Origin: Apoderus coryli
Lineage: Eukaryota > Arthropoda > Insecta > Coleoptera > Attelabidae
NCBI GenBank assembly: GCA_911728435.2
Contig: OU452202.1
Span: 6,179,135-6,243,134, forward strand
Length of the DNA stretch: 64,000 nt
Reading direction: 5' to 3'
The notes under the pieces were generated by a model. It saw only the letters and a program-made list of their open reading frames with translations, did not search any database and was not told where the DNA came from. Position 1 is the first letter of the stretch; each line of letters opens with the position of its first letter. The position numbers and the translations under genes were made by a program. Shown here in pieces: positions 1 through 10,713 of the stretch.

Positions 1-1849
1 GGTAGGCTCGGCCCCAACCTAGGCTTTACCCAAGCAATGTGTCCGCAGTCGGCAATGAATGCGAAATATTTATATAACATTTTTAAGCTACTTGTCTGTT
101 AAGGCTTCTGAGTAATAACGCAGGAAAAATTATGAAAAACCTGCTTAAAGGGGGTGTCGAGTCGATTGTCCGTTTGCAGCGTTGCGAAAGATAAATCTAG
201 CGATGCATTGTTTGTCTACGGCCTATTATCGAAGTAGCTGGGTAATCTGTGATAAATTAGGGGATGTTTAAAAGTGGTGACTTGTGGATGTCTGTGGTGT
301 AATATTTCTGTGCTATGTCAGTCACGTAGTCTGTAATATATTGTATGTTTGCCCGTCTATGCAGTTCATCGATGCGGGTATAACGATCACTGCTTGTCGC
401 ATGCCGTAATATTTTGTTTTCCATACGCAGCAATCGTAATCGCTGCGTATCGGACATGCTACACCAGACGGGAGCAGCGTAAGTCAGCATCGGTCTTAGT
501 ACAGTCTTGTATAAAGTAATTTTATTGTCGGTCGTCAGTACACTGTTTTTATTTATAAGTGGATAAAGACTGTGCACTGCACTGTAGGTCCTCTGTATAC
601 TGTGACTCGTATGCGGCTTGAAACTCAGTGTTCGATCGAGCTTCACTCCCAGATGAGTCACAGGTTGTCGTTGTGGATCGATTATTGCGTCGCCTATTTT
701 TAGTTTTTCGCATATTTTGGGATTCTTGTATTTTTTTGTCAGTATGATTTGTTCTGTCTTGGTCGGGTTTATCTTTATTTTCCAAGTTTTATAATAGTCC
801 TCAAGGCGCGTCATGTGGATTCGTATATGTCGATTAGCTGCGTTGGCGTGGTAGCTGTGTGTGTAAAGGGTCGTGTCGTCGGCGTATAGGGCAAGCTTAG
901 TGTGGGGATATTTGGGGATATCAAAAGTATAAACGGTGTACAACTTAGGAGCGAGAACTGTGCCTAGGGGCACGCCTGCTTTTAGAGTTCGGAGACGAGA
1001 TGAGGTGCTATTTATTCGCACTTTGAAAGTTCTGTCTGAAAGGTAAGACTTCAGTAGTGTTAGCAGATGTCCAGGTATGCTGAGGCGGAGCAGTTTGGTC
1101 AGAAGTCCTTCGTGCCATACTCTGTCAAATGCCTTTTCCATGTCAAGCAGCACTAAGTTAGTTACTTGCTGCTTGTTAAAGGCAAGCTTGGAGTCATGAA
1201 CTATCTTTGATGTAAGCATGACAGTGCTGTGGCCTGATCTGAATCCAAACTGCTCTTGTGGTGTTAGTCTAAGCCTGTCGTCTGTTTTGTTTAGTCTTGT
1301 AAGGATAATTTTCTCAGTGATTTTGGACATGGTATTTAGGAGGGAGATGGGTCTATAGCTGTTGGGGTCTTGTGGAGGTTTGCCGGGTTTTAGAAAGGTA
1401 ATAACAATGGCTTCCTTCCACTTTTTGGGGAAGTATTGTAGTTTTAATATGGCGTTTATTATATATGTAGTTTGGACCAATGCTTTTCTACTCATGTTCT
1501 TGAGTAAAAGATTATCTATGGCATCTGGCCCTGGAGCCTTATTGTTGGGGAGTTTTTTAATGATTTGTAGGATTTCTTGTGGGGTGGAAAGTAACTTGTG
1601 CATTAGGGGGCAGTCTATTGTGGTAGGAATTTGTGAGCATTGGTGTTCTATGTCGTTATGTTCTTGTCTGGAATTAGGTAGAGGCGTATGCACCCTGTAT
1701 AAGTGGTTTGCAAATGTCTCTACCTTCTCCCGGTCCGTTACCGAGTTTCTGTCATTGACTGTCAGTGTTGGTATTTGTGGGTATGTCCGTTTTAGGGCTT
1801 TCATCAGCTTCCACAAGGAGTTGTCTCGTACATTCAGATCACGTAGTTT
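1..1849 (-). mobile_element. 5'-truncated Jockey-type LINE; its 3' end lies beyond the window
   Basis: This non-LTR retrotransposon runs on the minus strand. Its reverse-transcriptase ORF ends at 257, and the 256 bases below that look like 3' UTR continuing past the window edge. The upstream end at 1849/1850 is abrupt: the next 30 bases are the 5' part of an initiator tRNA-Met gene. No endonuclease or gag ORF is present, so the copy is 5'-truncated, as is usual for target-primed insertion. The target duplication and poly(A) tail would be outside the window, so the insertion itself is inferred from the junction. Confidence 0.8.
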
Positions 1850-1873
1850 CCCAGCACGCTTCCACTGCGCCAC
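257..1873 (-). CDS. LINE reverse transcriptase, C-terminal part of a Jockey-like ORF2
   Basis: The 538-codon open frame encodes the reverse transcriptase of a non-LTR retrotransposon, which copies element RNA at a nicked chromosomal site. Visible motifs are NKAPGPD at about residues 111-117, SYRPISLL at 172-179, the first catalytic Asp in LLDMEKAFD near 244, a GVP motif near 300 and the YADD box at 330-333. The thumb and C-terminal region follow. The N-terminal apurinic-type endonuclease is missing. The first ten codons are not LINE sequence: they are antisense readthrough of the tRNA-iMet fragment at 1850-1879, so the real LINE portion starts near codon 10. GVPLGTVLAP departs from the usual GVPQGS/TVLGP, which suggests some decay although no stop interrupts the frame. 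Jockey clade is my reading of the overall pattern; another closely related clade is possible. Confidence 0.85.
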   Translation of the reverse strand: MAQWKRAGKLRDLNVRDNSLWKLMKALKRTYPQIPTLTVNDRNSVTDREKVETFANHLYRVHTPLPNSRQEHNDIEHQCSQIPTTIDCPLMHKLLSTPQEILQIIKKLPNNKAPGPDAIDNLLLKNMSRKALVQTTYIINAILKLQYFPKKWKEAIVITFLKPGKPPQDPNSYRPISLLNTMSKITEKIILTRLNKTDDRLRLTPQEQFGFRSGHSTVMLTSKIVHDSKLAFNKQQVTNLVLLDMEKAFDRVWHEGLLTKLLRLSIPGHLLTLLKSYLSDRTFKVRINSTSSRLRTLKAGVPLGTVLAPKLYTVYTFDIPKYPHTKLALYADDTTLYTHSYHANAANRHIRIHMTRLEDYYKTWKIKINPTKTEQIILTKKYKNPKICEKLKIGDAIIDPQRQPVTHLGVKLDRTLSFKPHTSHSIQRTYSAVHSLYPLINKNSVLTTDNKITLYKTVLRPMLTYAAPVWCSMSDTQRLRLLRMENKILRHATSSDRYTRIDELHRRANIQYITDYVTDIAQKYYTTDIHKSPLLNIP

Positions 1874-1879
1874 TCTGCT
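1850..1879 (-). pseudogene. 5' 30 nt of an initiator tRNA-Met, cut by a LINE
   Basis: These 30 bases match positions 1-30 of the complete tRNA-iMet at 2120-2191 (acceptor 5' strand, D arm, start of the anticodon stem). The sequence then switches to LINE at 1849. The upstream flank (1880-1905) also matches the 5' flank of the complete copies, so this was a full repeat unit before the insertion. The rest of the tRNA, if it survives, would be beyond the LINE and outside the window. Confidence 0.85.
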
Positions 1880-2119
1880 CTTGAAAGAAGTAAAAGTTAT
1901 AAGATCTTATCCAGGGTACGGTCTTATTGTTATTTCACCAGATGTTCATTTATCAAAAGGGCATATTTCACAAATGTGTCAATTGTTGTTACCTGAATTG
2001 TCAGTTTGACAGTTATAGCAATATTAAAAACAGTGCGGAAAAATGTAACTTTCCGCACTAAAAAAATGCACTTTACCGCACGCTCGTAGGAAGAAATAAT
2101 TAAACTACAAAAAAATCTA

Positions 2120-2191
2120 TAGCAGAGCGTGGTTTCGATCCACGGACCTCTGGGTTATGGGCCCAGCACGCTTCCACTGCGCCACTCTGCT
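2120..2191 (-). tRNA. initiator tRNA-Met (CAT)
   Basis: A 72-nt tRNA with a perfect 7-bp acceptor stem (AGCAGAG with CTCTGCT) and discriminator A. The anticodon is CAT, within GGGCCCATAACCC. The T-loop ATCGAAA has A in place of the usual T54, and this marks eukaryotic initiator tRNA rather than elongator tRNA-Met. It would deliver the first methionine to the 40S ribosome. A run of seven T on the minus strand (plus 2109-2115) shortly after the 3' end can serve as the Pol III terminator. It appears intact and base-identical to the copy at 38649-38720. It lies in a dispersed repeat, so it could be one of many copies, functional or not. Confidence 0.95.
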
Positions 2192-2367
2192 CTTGGAAGA
2201 AATAAAAGTTAAAAGATTTTATCCAGGGTAGAGCTTTTGTATGTATAATGTAGTATATAATGTCAGTTAGACGAGGAATCTTTCCTTGTGTAAGGTATCT
2301 ACTATCATAAATAACAGGTAAACAGAAAGTGTTCTTGTGACAATAGAAAAATGCAAAGTTATATGTA

Positions 2368-3139
2368 AAGGGCGGAATATATGCTCGTCAATTCAGTTAA
2401 AATATGCGCATATATATGCATAGTTTTTCTTTGAAATATGCAACAATATGCATTTATTTGTCAAAATATGCAATTATATGCCTTGAATATAACATGGAAA
2501 AATTATTTATTTTAAGTAAAATTAAAAGAAAAATATAATAGGTAAAATTTTTAACCTGAAATAGTATAAAATGCATTTATATATTTTTCAAAATTTTCCG
2601 ATAAAAGTGTTTGCCTTCTGTCTGTAAAAATATGTTTGTACAAAGAAAAAGTTCTTTCAACATCTACCGATGTGATCTGGCAATATTTTAATTTTGGTAG
2701 TAAGTTATAAGGCCAAGGTATTACTTTGTTGGATGGTTTAGTATCAAAAATATTTTTGACTTCCATTAAATACTTCAAGCCTTCATTCTTTCCCACAATA
2801 ACTTCGAGTTTACTTCTTACTTGATTTCCTACATCACCGGGAACTTTTTTGCATTTGTGAAAAAGTTTCAACAATTTTAATTGATTCTCTTAAACTTATG
2901 TTCCGGCAATAAACCATATAATAATAAAATGGGCCCATAAACAATATAATAATAAAACCTACCCACCTGTTAAATTAGTTCAGTTACCTGCAAGGGTCGT
3001 ACTTAATATTTTGATAAAATGAAAAACATAAAAATATGCACACAAATTTTATTTTTGCCGAAATATGCAATTTTTTATGAAATTTGTAAAAATATGCAAA
3101 ATATGCAAATATATGCACTTTGCATATATTCCACCTTTT
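2368..3139 (-). mobile_element. hAT-like DNA transposon relic
   Basis: The relic has imperfect terminal inverted repeats: GGCGGAATATATGC near 2371-2384 against GGTGGAATATATGC (reverse complement of 3122-3135). It is flanked by the direct repeat AGTTATATGTA at 2357-2367 and 3140-3150. The related tRNA repeat near 38470-38510 lacks this segment, so it is an insertion. hAT elements normally make 8-bp duplications; 11 matching bases means the exact element boundary is unclear. Many short ATATGCA motifs fill the subterminal regions. Confidence 0.65.
2551..2874 (-). pseudogene. hAT transposase, C-terminal dimerisation region
   Basis: About 107 codons resemble the C-terminal hAT dimerisation domain. 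The core reads SVDVERTFSLYKHIFTDRR, then QTLLSENFEKYI, matching the family pattern of a Ser, ERxFS and a following R..L. The catalytic region upstream is absent between this piece and the element end, so it cannot encode an active transposase. It lies within the inverted repeats of the 2368-3139 element. Confidence 0.7.
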
Positions 3140-3519
3140 AGTTATATGTATAAGGTATATTGTAGATAACAGTATAATAGATAATGTAAATTTAAGTAAC
3201 AATTATTTAGTTACCAGTATAAAGGGTGACATTAATATGTTGCAATCTAGCAATTTCCTTAATAGATTGCACTAATAAAAAAAAATCCCGATGGCAGCCA
3301 GTCGGAAAAGTAGATTTTAGATTTATATATTTTATATTTATACATTGGCACAAACTATTATTAAACAAATAATAGAATATTCCAACAGGCGCCAAATATT
3401 ATAGACAATTCTTTTAACTGAGATACTCATTATACGGCCATATTTACCTTTCCACTGGCTCCAGATGTTTTTTTAGGACCTCAACAAGAACCACGCTGTA
3501 TAATATACTTTGATTTTAG

Positions 3520-6500
3520 AATAACGCGAAGTTAACGCAACTTCAAAAAACTCGTGGGGCAATAAACACCGCCCTCTGGAAACAAATTTCGAACATAGTG
3601 CGTTCCTATGTGGAGCATACAGATGTGAGGCGGTTACACCTGCAGGAATTAAAGGGGCGGGACGCAGAAGCGGCTAAAGAGTTGGCTGCCAACGAGGAAC
3701 ATATTAAGGAGAATGAGGTGAGGACCAGCCTATCTGCAATATATATCAAGTTGTAGTTTACTAATTACATTTTCAAAAAACATTTGGTATTTACAGATAT
3801 ACAGGGTGGAGAGAGACAAATAATTATGTAACGATCTTGTTGTTATGAGTTTAGTTCAGTGAGAAAATAAATATATATAAATAAAGTGACTCTGTCCTAT
3901 ATAGTTATTTTAGCGGATTTACTCCCATCAATATTAGAATGCAGTCAATAGAGTTTTTTTACATCGTGTCCCAGGGTAGGTGGCCGAACAGGACAAATGA
4001 ATTTGTGGCGACGTTTAGTAATTTCGTTAGAACTGACCCTGTATAATACCAATTTGGGTAACATTTGGTTAGACCATGCTTACCGATATGCCAAAATACG
4101 ATTTTTAGATTGAAACATTTTTGGCACACTCAGCCAACTATCCTGGGACAGGCTGTATACTATGTAGCAGTTGCTTGAACCGCAAATTCAAAATTAAAAT
4201 ACAAAAAAATGTATATAGTGGGGCGATTATGTTACGTTGATTCATAAGTCCTGGGACAGCCTACAGCCATTACAAACTAAGTCATATTACACAGAAAATA
4301 TATGATGCGACATCTAGTGATGTCTATTAGTAGTGTGCCGTGTAAATAAAGATTCAATATATCTGCCGAATATGACGCCATTTCCAACCCCAATCAGTCT
4401 AATTACCAACACTAAGGCCCGGTTGTAGATGCCATGTTTAAGCGTGGTTCAAACCTGAACTTAGTTCAGTATACGATACTGCGTCGAACATGGCAGGTTC
4501 ACTCCTAAGTTCGGCTCAAAATGTGTCATTTTTGAAAACTCTGTTGAGCCACCGAATTTTGTTTAAGTTTAAGTTGAGGTTAAGGGCGTACTCTTAATTC
4601 AAAGTGTATGCTTCTCCCATCCTAAGGAAGCTGAGTTTTTGTAAAGAATGCCCGAGACGATGCCCAAAGTGCAGTTTAATTTTTTTCTGTTTGTAGGAAC
4701 ATGTTGAATATTTGTTCTAATCAAAACTAGCTGGTAGTAGTTAGAACTAAAACTTTTTAAAGATTTTTTCGTTCCGAATAGACACCAACATTTGATATAA
4801 GTTTATTTTTAGTTGAGGAATTTGTGGTTAAGCATTGTACAATAATTTCATGGACACGCTGTATAATTAATTAAAACTGGGTTAAATATAAATTTTTTTG
4901 AGAATTTTTTTATCAGTGAATAGCCAACAACCAAATTATTTGACTTTGGATAAAATAAACACTTTTTGAAATATAATTTTAATGGTGAACTTATTTGAGC
5001 TGAGTTCAAGAATGACACGTACAACGCGAATACATATTCTTGACGAGTTCAACGTTGAGCTTAGTTCAATTAAACTCGGTCTTAAACTTGGCATCTACAA
5101 CCAGACCATAGACTCGCATCTAGATTCTCCAACGCGAGACCTAAAGTTGTTCGAGCATTTTTAAGCTCGAATTATGTTTACTTACAATTTAATTGATTTT
5201 AGCAAACAATTACCAATCTATCAGAAGAGTATTTGCACTTAAAAATTCGCCGCGGAACAGAAATGAAAGCATTGAAAGATGAAGTTAGTTTGTTGAATAA
5301 AAAAGTAATAGCAGCTGCAAAGAAGTTACATATTGAAATAGAACAGGATAATAAGAAGCTTCGCTTTCTTACCAGTACGTCGAATGCAGTATTGGAACAT
5401 GAGATGCAGCTGTTGAATAAAGGAAAGCAAATTTTAACGATATCTAACATGTGTAAGAAATTGGAAACAGAGCGAGAAGCTGTTGCTAAATGGCTGCCAT
5501 TTACTGTCGTATCAAATTCAAGTGAGTTCAAATATCAAATTTAACTTTCGTAAACATATTGTCACGTTTAGGTTTAACGTGAACTACGAGGGCATTGAAC
5601 CTTATCTAAAGGATTGAAACACCGAATACCAAGTTTAAATAGACTAAGTTTATTAACAGTTAAAGTTGAAAAAGTAGAGAAGAGTTTACAAAATGATGAA
5701 ACTTAAATTAGAGACTATAGAGTTACAATAATAGAATACAAATTAATAATACTTACATTCAAATATTAGAGACCAAATACGGTCAAGTTGCACTATGGTT
5801 CACATTTTACTGACTTCAGGTTTTCTCCTGATTATCGAGAAATGGTGACTCATCTAGATAAACTGGAATAAAGAGGAAATTAATATTTTTGTATTTTTCC
5901 ATCGAATATCTGGGGTTTGCTATTTATTTATAATTTATATTTATTTATTAATAATTTTGAAATCTGTACTCGTGACAATATCTTCTATCTCCGAAACAGT
6001 TTTGCATTTAAACAATCTTAAGTTTAATTGGAAAAAATAGTCCATTATTCTTAAGTGGAGTTGTAAATTTTTTAGTGACAACTCCACAAAAATAAATTTA
6101 ATAGACATTAATAACTATTGTCCAAACAGATTTCGGAAAATCTAGTTCCCTCATCAATGGCGAAACGAGAAACTTTACAAAATCAATCCATTAAATTTCT
6201 ATTGAGGTCAAAAATATTGTTACATTGTATTAATAAAAAATAAAAGATAAATTAAAAAAAATAATAAAATAAAAAAAAATAAAAATAATATTTTTTTAAA
6301 TTTATGACAATATGGATAGTTTATTTTTATATATTTTTCATGTTGAATAGAAACTCAAACGAGTAGTCATGAGCGCATAGAGGAGAGTCGTTGCAAGAGT
6401 GCACGTAATTTTCTCGACCCTAAATCAGCACAAAGTGTTCCTAGTACAAAAAGCTTTATATCAGAATCTGGGGAAGTTAATGCAGAGGAGGATAAAGTTT

Positions 6501-7244
6501 CAGCAGAAGACGCTTGCGCAACTGAAAATGAAAGCATTGCAGAGGTAAATATTTATAAAAAATGTTACGTTTCAATACAATATTCTTATAATGTTATAGG
6601 TTGAACTACCTTCATTCGCGGGTACATCAAATATAAGTATATTAGACAGGTGCTATGAGAGCTTAAAACATTTGGATCAATTTTGGCAAAGGTTCAACAA
6701 AGTGCAGGTAGATTTAATTGAAATGAGAGAAGAGAAAAAGTTGCTGAACAAAGAAAACAAGCAATTGCGGGGTAAGCAGATACGGGTTGATAATCAGATT
6801 TTTCACATAGAAAAGATGTCCAAATATATAATAAAAAAAATTACAGCAACCAGTCGGAAAGCTGGTTATTTCATTTCACGTTTTTTACTACATACTTTAG
6901 CTTATTATAACTTTTTTTATTCTAAAAAAAACTAACGATGAGGGTGTCACGGTATGTTCAAGTATTATCCCCAATCTAAATACAAGGATCAATTTTCCTG
7001 ATGGGAGGAAAAAGCTATTACTCAAATTTAGTCAAATTGTTGCTATCAAAATTTGCTCTGTCTGAAACAGCCTCTGGTATAATTAAATGGAATTTTGAAG
7101 AATTATTGTGTTTTAGGTATGATACGATCAGTATTAGAAGCTGCTTCTTTGGCGAAGAGTATTCCTGATAGTAAAACTTCCACACGGATACAATCAAAGA
7201 GAAGCGCACATTCGGCTCCACTTAGAAGACTGATAACCAGTTAA
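3520..7244 (+). CDS. DRC2: Dynein regulatory complex subunit 2 (CCDC65 homolog), 3' exons
   Basis: The product is a coiled-coil subunit of the nexin-dynein regulatory complex, which links outer doublets and controls dynein in motile axonemes; in insects it acts in sperm flagella and sensory cilia. I place exons at 3520-3717 (phase 0, donor GTGAGG), 5203-5521 (donor GTGAGT), 6351-6544 (donor GTAAAT), 6600-6771 (donor GTAAGC) and 7117-7244 (stop TAA, overlapping AATAAA at 7244-7249). The 3717/5203, 5521/6351, 6544/6600 and 6771/7117 junctions keep phase. Diagnostic segments are ALWKQISNIVRSYVEH in exon 1, LNKGKQILTISNMCKKLETE in exon 2, QFWQRFNKVQVDL in exon 4 and RSVLEAASLAKSIP in the last exon. 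An extra exon between 6771 and 7117 may exist but I cannot place it. N-terminal exons are absent here; they lie to the left of the window or are lost. Homology is from memory of the family, not a search. Confidence 0.75.
4416..5107. mobile_element. 0.7 kb terminal-inverted-repeat element in a DRC2 intron
   Basis: The ends are inverted repeats: GGCCCGGTTGTAGATGCCAT (left) against GGTCTGGTTGTAGATGCCAA (reverse complement of the right end), with TTTAAG continuing on both. Several GAGTTCAA/TTGAACTC-type motifs recur near both ends. No transposase is visible, so it is a non-autonomous element. Flanks are ACTAA and ATAG, so I cannot define a target duplication or a superfamily. Confidence 0.7.
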
Positions 7245-7867
7245 ATAAAAAGATATCTACATTGTTTAATTCTTTATTTTCAATATTTTTGAAGTAGTTA
7301 CATATTAATTACACATAAAAATATTTACACATTTTTATAACTTTAACGAATTATACTAAGTTCACATTAAATATATTGTCATTGGAGCTATGCTGATTTT
7401 TCTTGTATTGGCACGAATTTAGTAGTAAATTATATTGCTTATCTATTTTTATTTCGCTTTAAACTTTGGGATGGGCTCACAAACAAAACATGGATTAAAT
7501 AACTAAATTTAATGTCAAAATCTATTTTTGTAAAGGGAAACAACGTTTCGGCAACGCAAAACTGTTGCCTTCTTCAGGATATTTTACTAAAATTATAATA
7601 AAACAATTTACACAATGACACATGAAATTTTTACAGATCCAGTGAATTAACAATAATTGTCTAAAATAGAAAGTTTACAATGATTTGAAAAAAAATTTAC
7701 TTTAATTTTATGTCAAGCATATTCATTATTATCTACTATTATTTATATATTTATTTTTTATTAACGCTATTATTTCTACAAAATGATGTATTTCTCTTAT
7801 CAAAATCGTCCAAATTGATCTAAACTGTTTCCATCAGCCATTAATTTGTATTTTGTTGGTATATTAT
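7245..7867. other. AT-rich spacer downstream of DRC2
   Basis: No coding sequence is seen. It contains the DRC2 polyadenylation signal at its start and one hammerhead-like motif (7545-7577). Confidence 0.5.
7545..7577 (-). ncRNA. hammerhead-ribozyme-like core
   Basis: Read on the minus strand: CTGAAGA (7571-7577), then a perfect 6-bp stem GGCAAC/GTTGCC (7564-7569 with 7550-7555) with an 8-nt loop, then GAAAC (7545-7549). This is the CUGANGA, stem II, GAAA layout of the hammerhead ribozyme. Penelope-like elements are known to carry such motifs near their termini. I could not confirm helix I or the cleavage triplet, so activity is unproven. Confidence 0.55.
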
Positions 7868-8432
7868 ACAGGGTGTTTCTTAATTCGACCGACAACGCTC
7901 TACCGCTATAATTCATGAATTTTGATATAGCGACATATACCCTTAAAGGGCTTAGTTGTCTAGATACAGGGCCATAATTCAAAAACGCCTTTAAATATTT
8001 GTTTCAAACATAGTGACCGCAAGGCCAAATCCTGCACAACCGTTCATTTGAGACCCATAAAAAGCTATTACTTTTTAAGCAAAAATGAAAAGGGAATTAA
8101 AAAAATAAAATAAAAAGATATATTTATTCCAGTGGTGTAAAAAATAGGGCGATAAAAAGTGTCACTAACCCCTATAGCATGCCACTGTCGTTTTTTAAAA
8201 AGATTGTTTATTGCAAAATATGAATTTTTTAAAGAATATATCGGTCACTAAATTTGAAAAAAATATATTTATTTTGAATTATGGCAAATTTTCAATTTTA
8301 AATTTGAAGCTTTGACACACTGCATCTAGACAACTAAGCCATTTAAGGGTATATGTCTCTATATGAAAATATATTAATTAGCGAGAGTTTTTTGTGATAG
8401 AGCGTTGTTGGTCGAATTTAGAAACATTCTGT
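7868..8432. mobile_element. foldback MITE with ACAGGGTG end
   Basis: The left end ACAGGGTGTTTC at 7868 is repeated inverted as GAAACATTCTGT ending at 8432. The arms match for about 100 bp: both contain CGACCRACAACGCTCTA and CATATACCCTTAAA motifs, then TTAGTTGTCTAGAT. The flanks are TAT-rich, which fits a TA target site. There is no transposase. Confidence 0.7.
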
Positions 8433-8442
8433 ATATACATAT

Positions 8443-10153
8443 ACATATGTGTAATTGCTTGTCGATGGAACCTTAGAATCTATCAGTCTATACTATTGTC
8501 ATATCTGTACGACTTCCGGTTATGCCGGAAGTTGATACCAAACACCCTATATATTATTATATTTTTGGATACCCAATCAATTTTGGAGATTTTTAGTTTA
8601 ACACTTCCTTACCTATACACCTATTTCAACTGTTTTTCAATAAATCATTTATTTTAATTTTGTTGGTCCAAAACAGGTCTCCGAAAAATATTTGCCATTT
8701 TGTCGGTTGAATAAACATAATCTTGAATTTTGCAAGGTAGTTCAACAACATCTCAAGAATGTCAACTATCGTGAGAGATTGAGGCACTTGGTGACAGGGT
8801 TGTCGCAAATTACTGTAGTATGCTCTACTACTATAAGTCAATTTTTTCAAATGGCACACCTTGTATATCATCAAATGTTCTGAAATACAATCATATTTGC
8901 TTTCAAATGATATATCATGTTCCAATATCTGAATAGTAAGGTTTGTATAAAAATTATTTTGCTCTATATTTTAATTGCATGCATTTGTCATTAAACCTCA
9001 TGAAAAATTGAAACTATAATATTTTGACATTTAGTGTTGTTTATGTGTGATGAACCTTAGCAAAATAGTAGAAAATAATCAATGAATGAAGTTTTAATTA
9101 ATTTATTTATTATTCATGAGCAATTTGAGAAATTTGTAGAAATAAAATGAGGAAGTTTAACGAAAGCTATTCTAATTTAAAACAAATGAACAAGACAGTT
9201 TGCACGACCACAAAATAATTTCAATAACTATTGGTCAGAATTGAATATAAACTACGTCTAGTATGTCAAAAAACAAACAGGCACAGTTAAAAAGCAAATA
9301 ACAAACCGAACACAATAACATTACAATAAAAAAAAGTAAAACATTTATACCTAATACATTTTCAAACTGACGACCATTGGTTTCCAAACATTTTGAATTT
9401 CGGGTCATTCCAGACAGATTTGTGGTCGTGCATTTCATCAAACTTTTTCATGTTATTTCTATAAATTTGTAAATTCGCTGATGAATAATAAACAAATTAA
9501 TTAAAACTTAATTTGTGTGATAATTTTTCTCTATTTTGCTAATGTTCACCACACATAAACAACACTAAATGTCAAATTATTATAATTACAATTTTTCAAG
9601 ACGCTTAATGACAAATTCATGCTGGCTACCTGATTAAAATATAGCAAAATAATCCAATTTTTATACAAACTTCTTTTTATTTCAGAAAACTTACAGTTTA
9701 GGTATAGGAATATGATATATTATTTGAAAGCATTTAGAATATTTGATAAAATATAAAGTGTGCTATTTGAGAAACTTGACTTATGTCTATTTTTAGTAGT
9801 AGAGCCTATTACAGTAATTTGCAACTACCCTGTAATCAAATGCGTCAATCTCTCCAGATAGTTGATATTCTTAAGACTTTATTGAACTACCTTCCATAAT
9901 TCAAGATTCTGTCTATGTAACCGACAAAATGGCGAGTATGTTCCGGAGACCTGTTTTGGACCAAAAAAATTCAAAATAAATTAGTTGAAGTATAAAGATG
10001 TGTTAAACTAAAAAACTCCAAAATTGATGGAGAATCCAAAAATATAATAATATATTGGGTGTTCCAATTGAAATAAGAAATTTGGTATCAAGTCGTACAA
10101 AAATGACAATATTATAGACTGATAGATTAGGTTGACCTGAGCAATCACCCTGT
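8443..10153. mobile_element. 1.7 kb long-inverted-repeat (foldback) element
   Basis: The two halves are inverted copies of each other for roughly 700-800 bp. Examples are CTATCAGTCTATA at 8478 against TATAGACTGATAG near 10112, CCAAAACAGGTCTCCG at 8669 against CGGAGACCTGTTTTGG near 9944, and the TGTTGTTTATGTGTG motif near 9037 against its complement near 9551. The right end reads ATCACCCTGT. The central part carries a DDE transposase C-terminal relic on the minus strand. Confidence 0.7.
9340..9441 (-). pseudogene. Tc1/mariner-like transposase C-terminal tail relic
   Basis: Minus-strand reading gives NSKCLETNGRQFENVL, the typical end of a DDE transposase family seen repeatedly in this window (pattern C-hydrophobic-E-x2-G-x-x-F-E-x-L-L). 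It sits at the centre of the 8443-10153 foldback and is too short to encode a function. Confidence 0.5.
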
Positions 10154-10159
10154 ATATTT

Positions 10160-10700
10160 TATACACACACATACACAATTTTTTGTTGTTTGTGAGCCAC
10201 ATCCCAAGACTTTAAACCGATATTGGAAGAAATAAGGCTCAAGGAAAATATTAATTTTTAGATTATTTATTAAAGTGAACTGCATAGAGGTAGGCTAATA
10301 TCTTTTCTATAAGTAATGATATGTGCATTTCTAAACAAATGCATCTTCATGTATGTATAAAGTCATCATAAAGGAAGGGATAACTTTCAACGTATATAAT
10401 TTTAACAAATTAAATTAAAATAAAAGCAATTTCCCACGTAATTATTATTACACTGCTGAATTACAAATATTTAGAACAAAATTGAATTTGTAAACAGGGC
10501 CACGTCAAATGAACACAACCTAATTTGGTGAGCAAATTTGAAAGAAGAGGGTTTCTAACTGCCCTATACCAAGATCTTAGTCTCTCTGATCTTGGTAGCG
10601 GATTAGTGATGTGTGATGTGCAACTTGCAGCAAAAGCATACATCAAGGTTTGAAAAAATTTACGGAAAATCATAAAAAATTTTTCCTATAAACAACAACT
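10160..10700. other. spacer, no gene seen
   Basis: AT-rich. A 9-bp stem-loop (ACCAAGATC with GATCTTGGT, near 10567-10598) is the only structure noted. Confidence 0.4.
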
Positions 10701-10713
10701 GAGGTTGTAGATT

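Larger units (their letters stand above)
1880..3410 (-). repeat. dispersed repeat carrying tRNA-iMet, copy 1 (split by a hAT relic)
   Basis: Sequence on both sides of the tRNA matches 37640-39120 in reverse orientation. The match includes the downstream hairpin made of AGTGCGGAAA and its complement (near 2033-2063), the flank with CCTGGATAAAATC, and the far end near 3280-3330 (read on minus: CTGGCTGCCATCGGGAT). At about 1905 one unit's end joins directly to the tRNA 5' flank of the next unit, so units are tandem with a deletion at the junction. A hAT-like insertion interrupts this copy at 2368-3139. Confidence 0.8.

Noticed and set aside
1362..2009. 215-codon open frame on the plus strand
   Set aside because: Antisense shadow of the LINE reverse transcriptase that also crosses the tRNA fragment.
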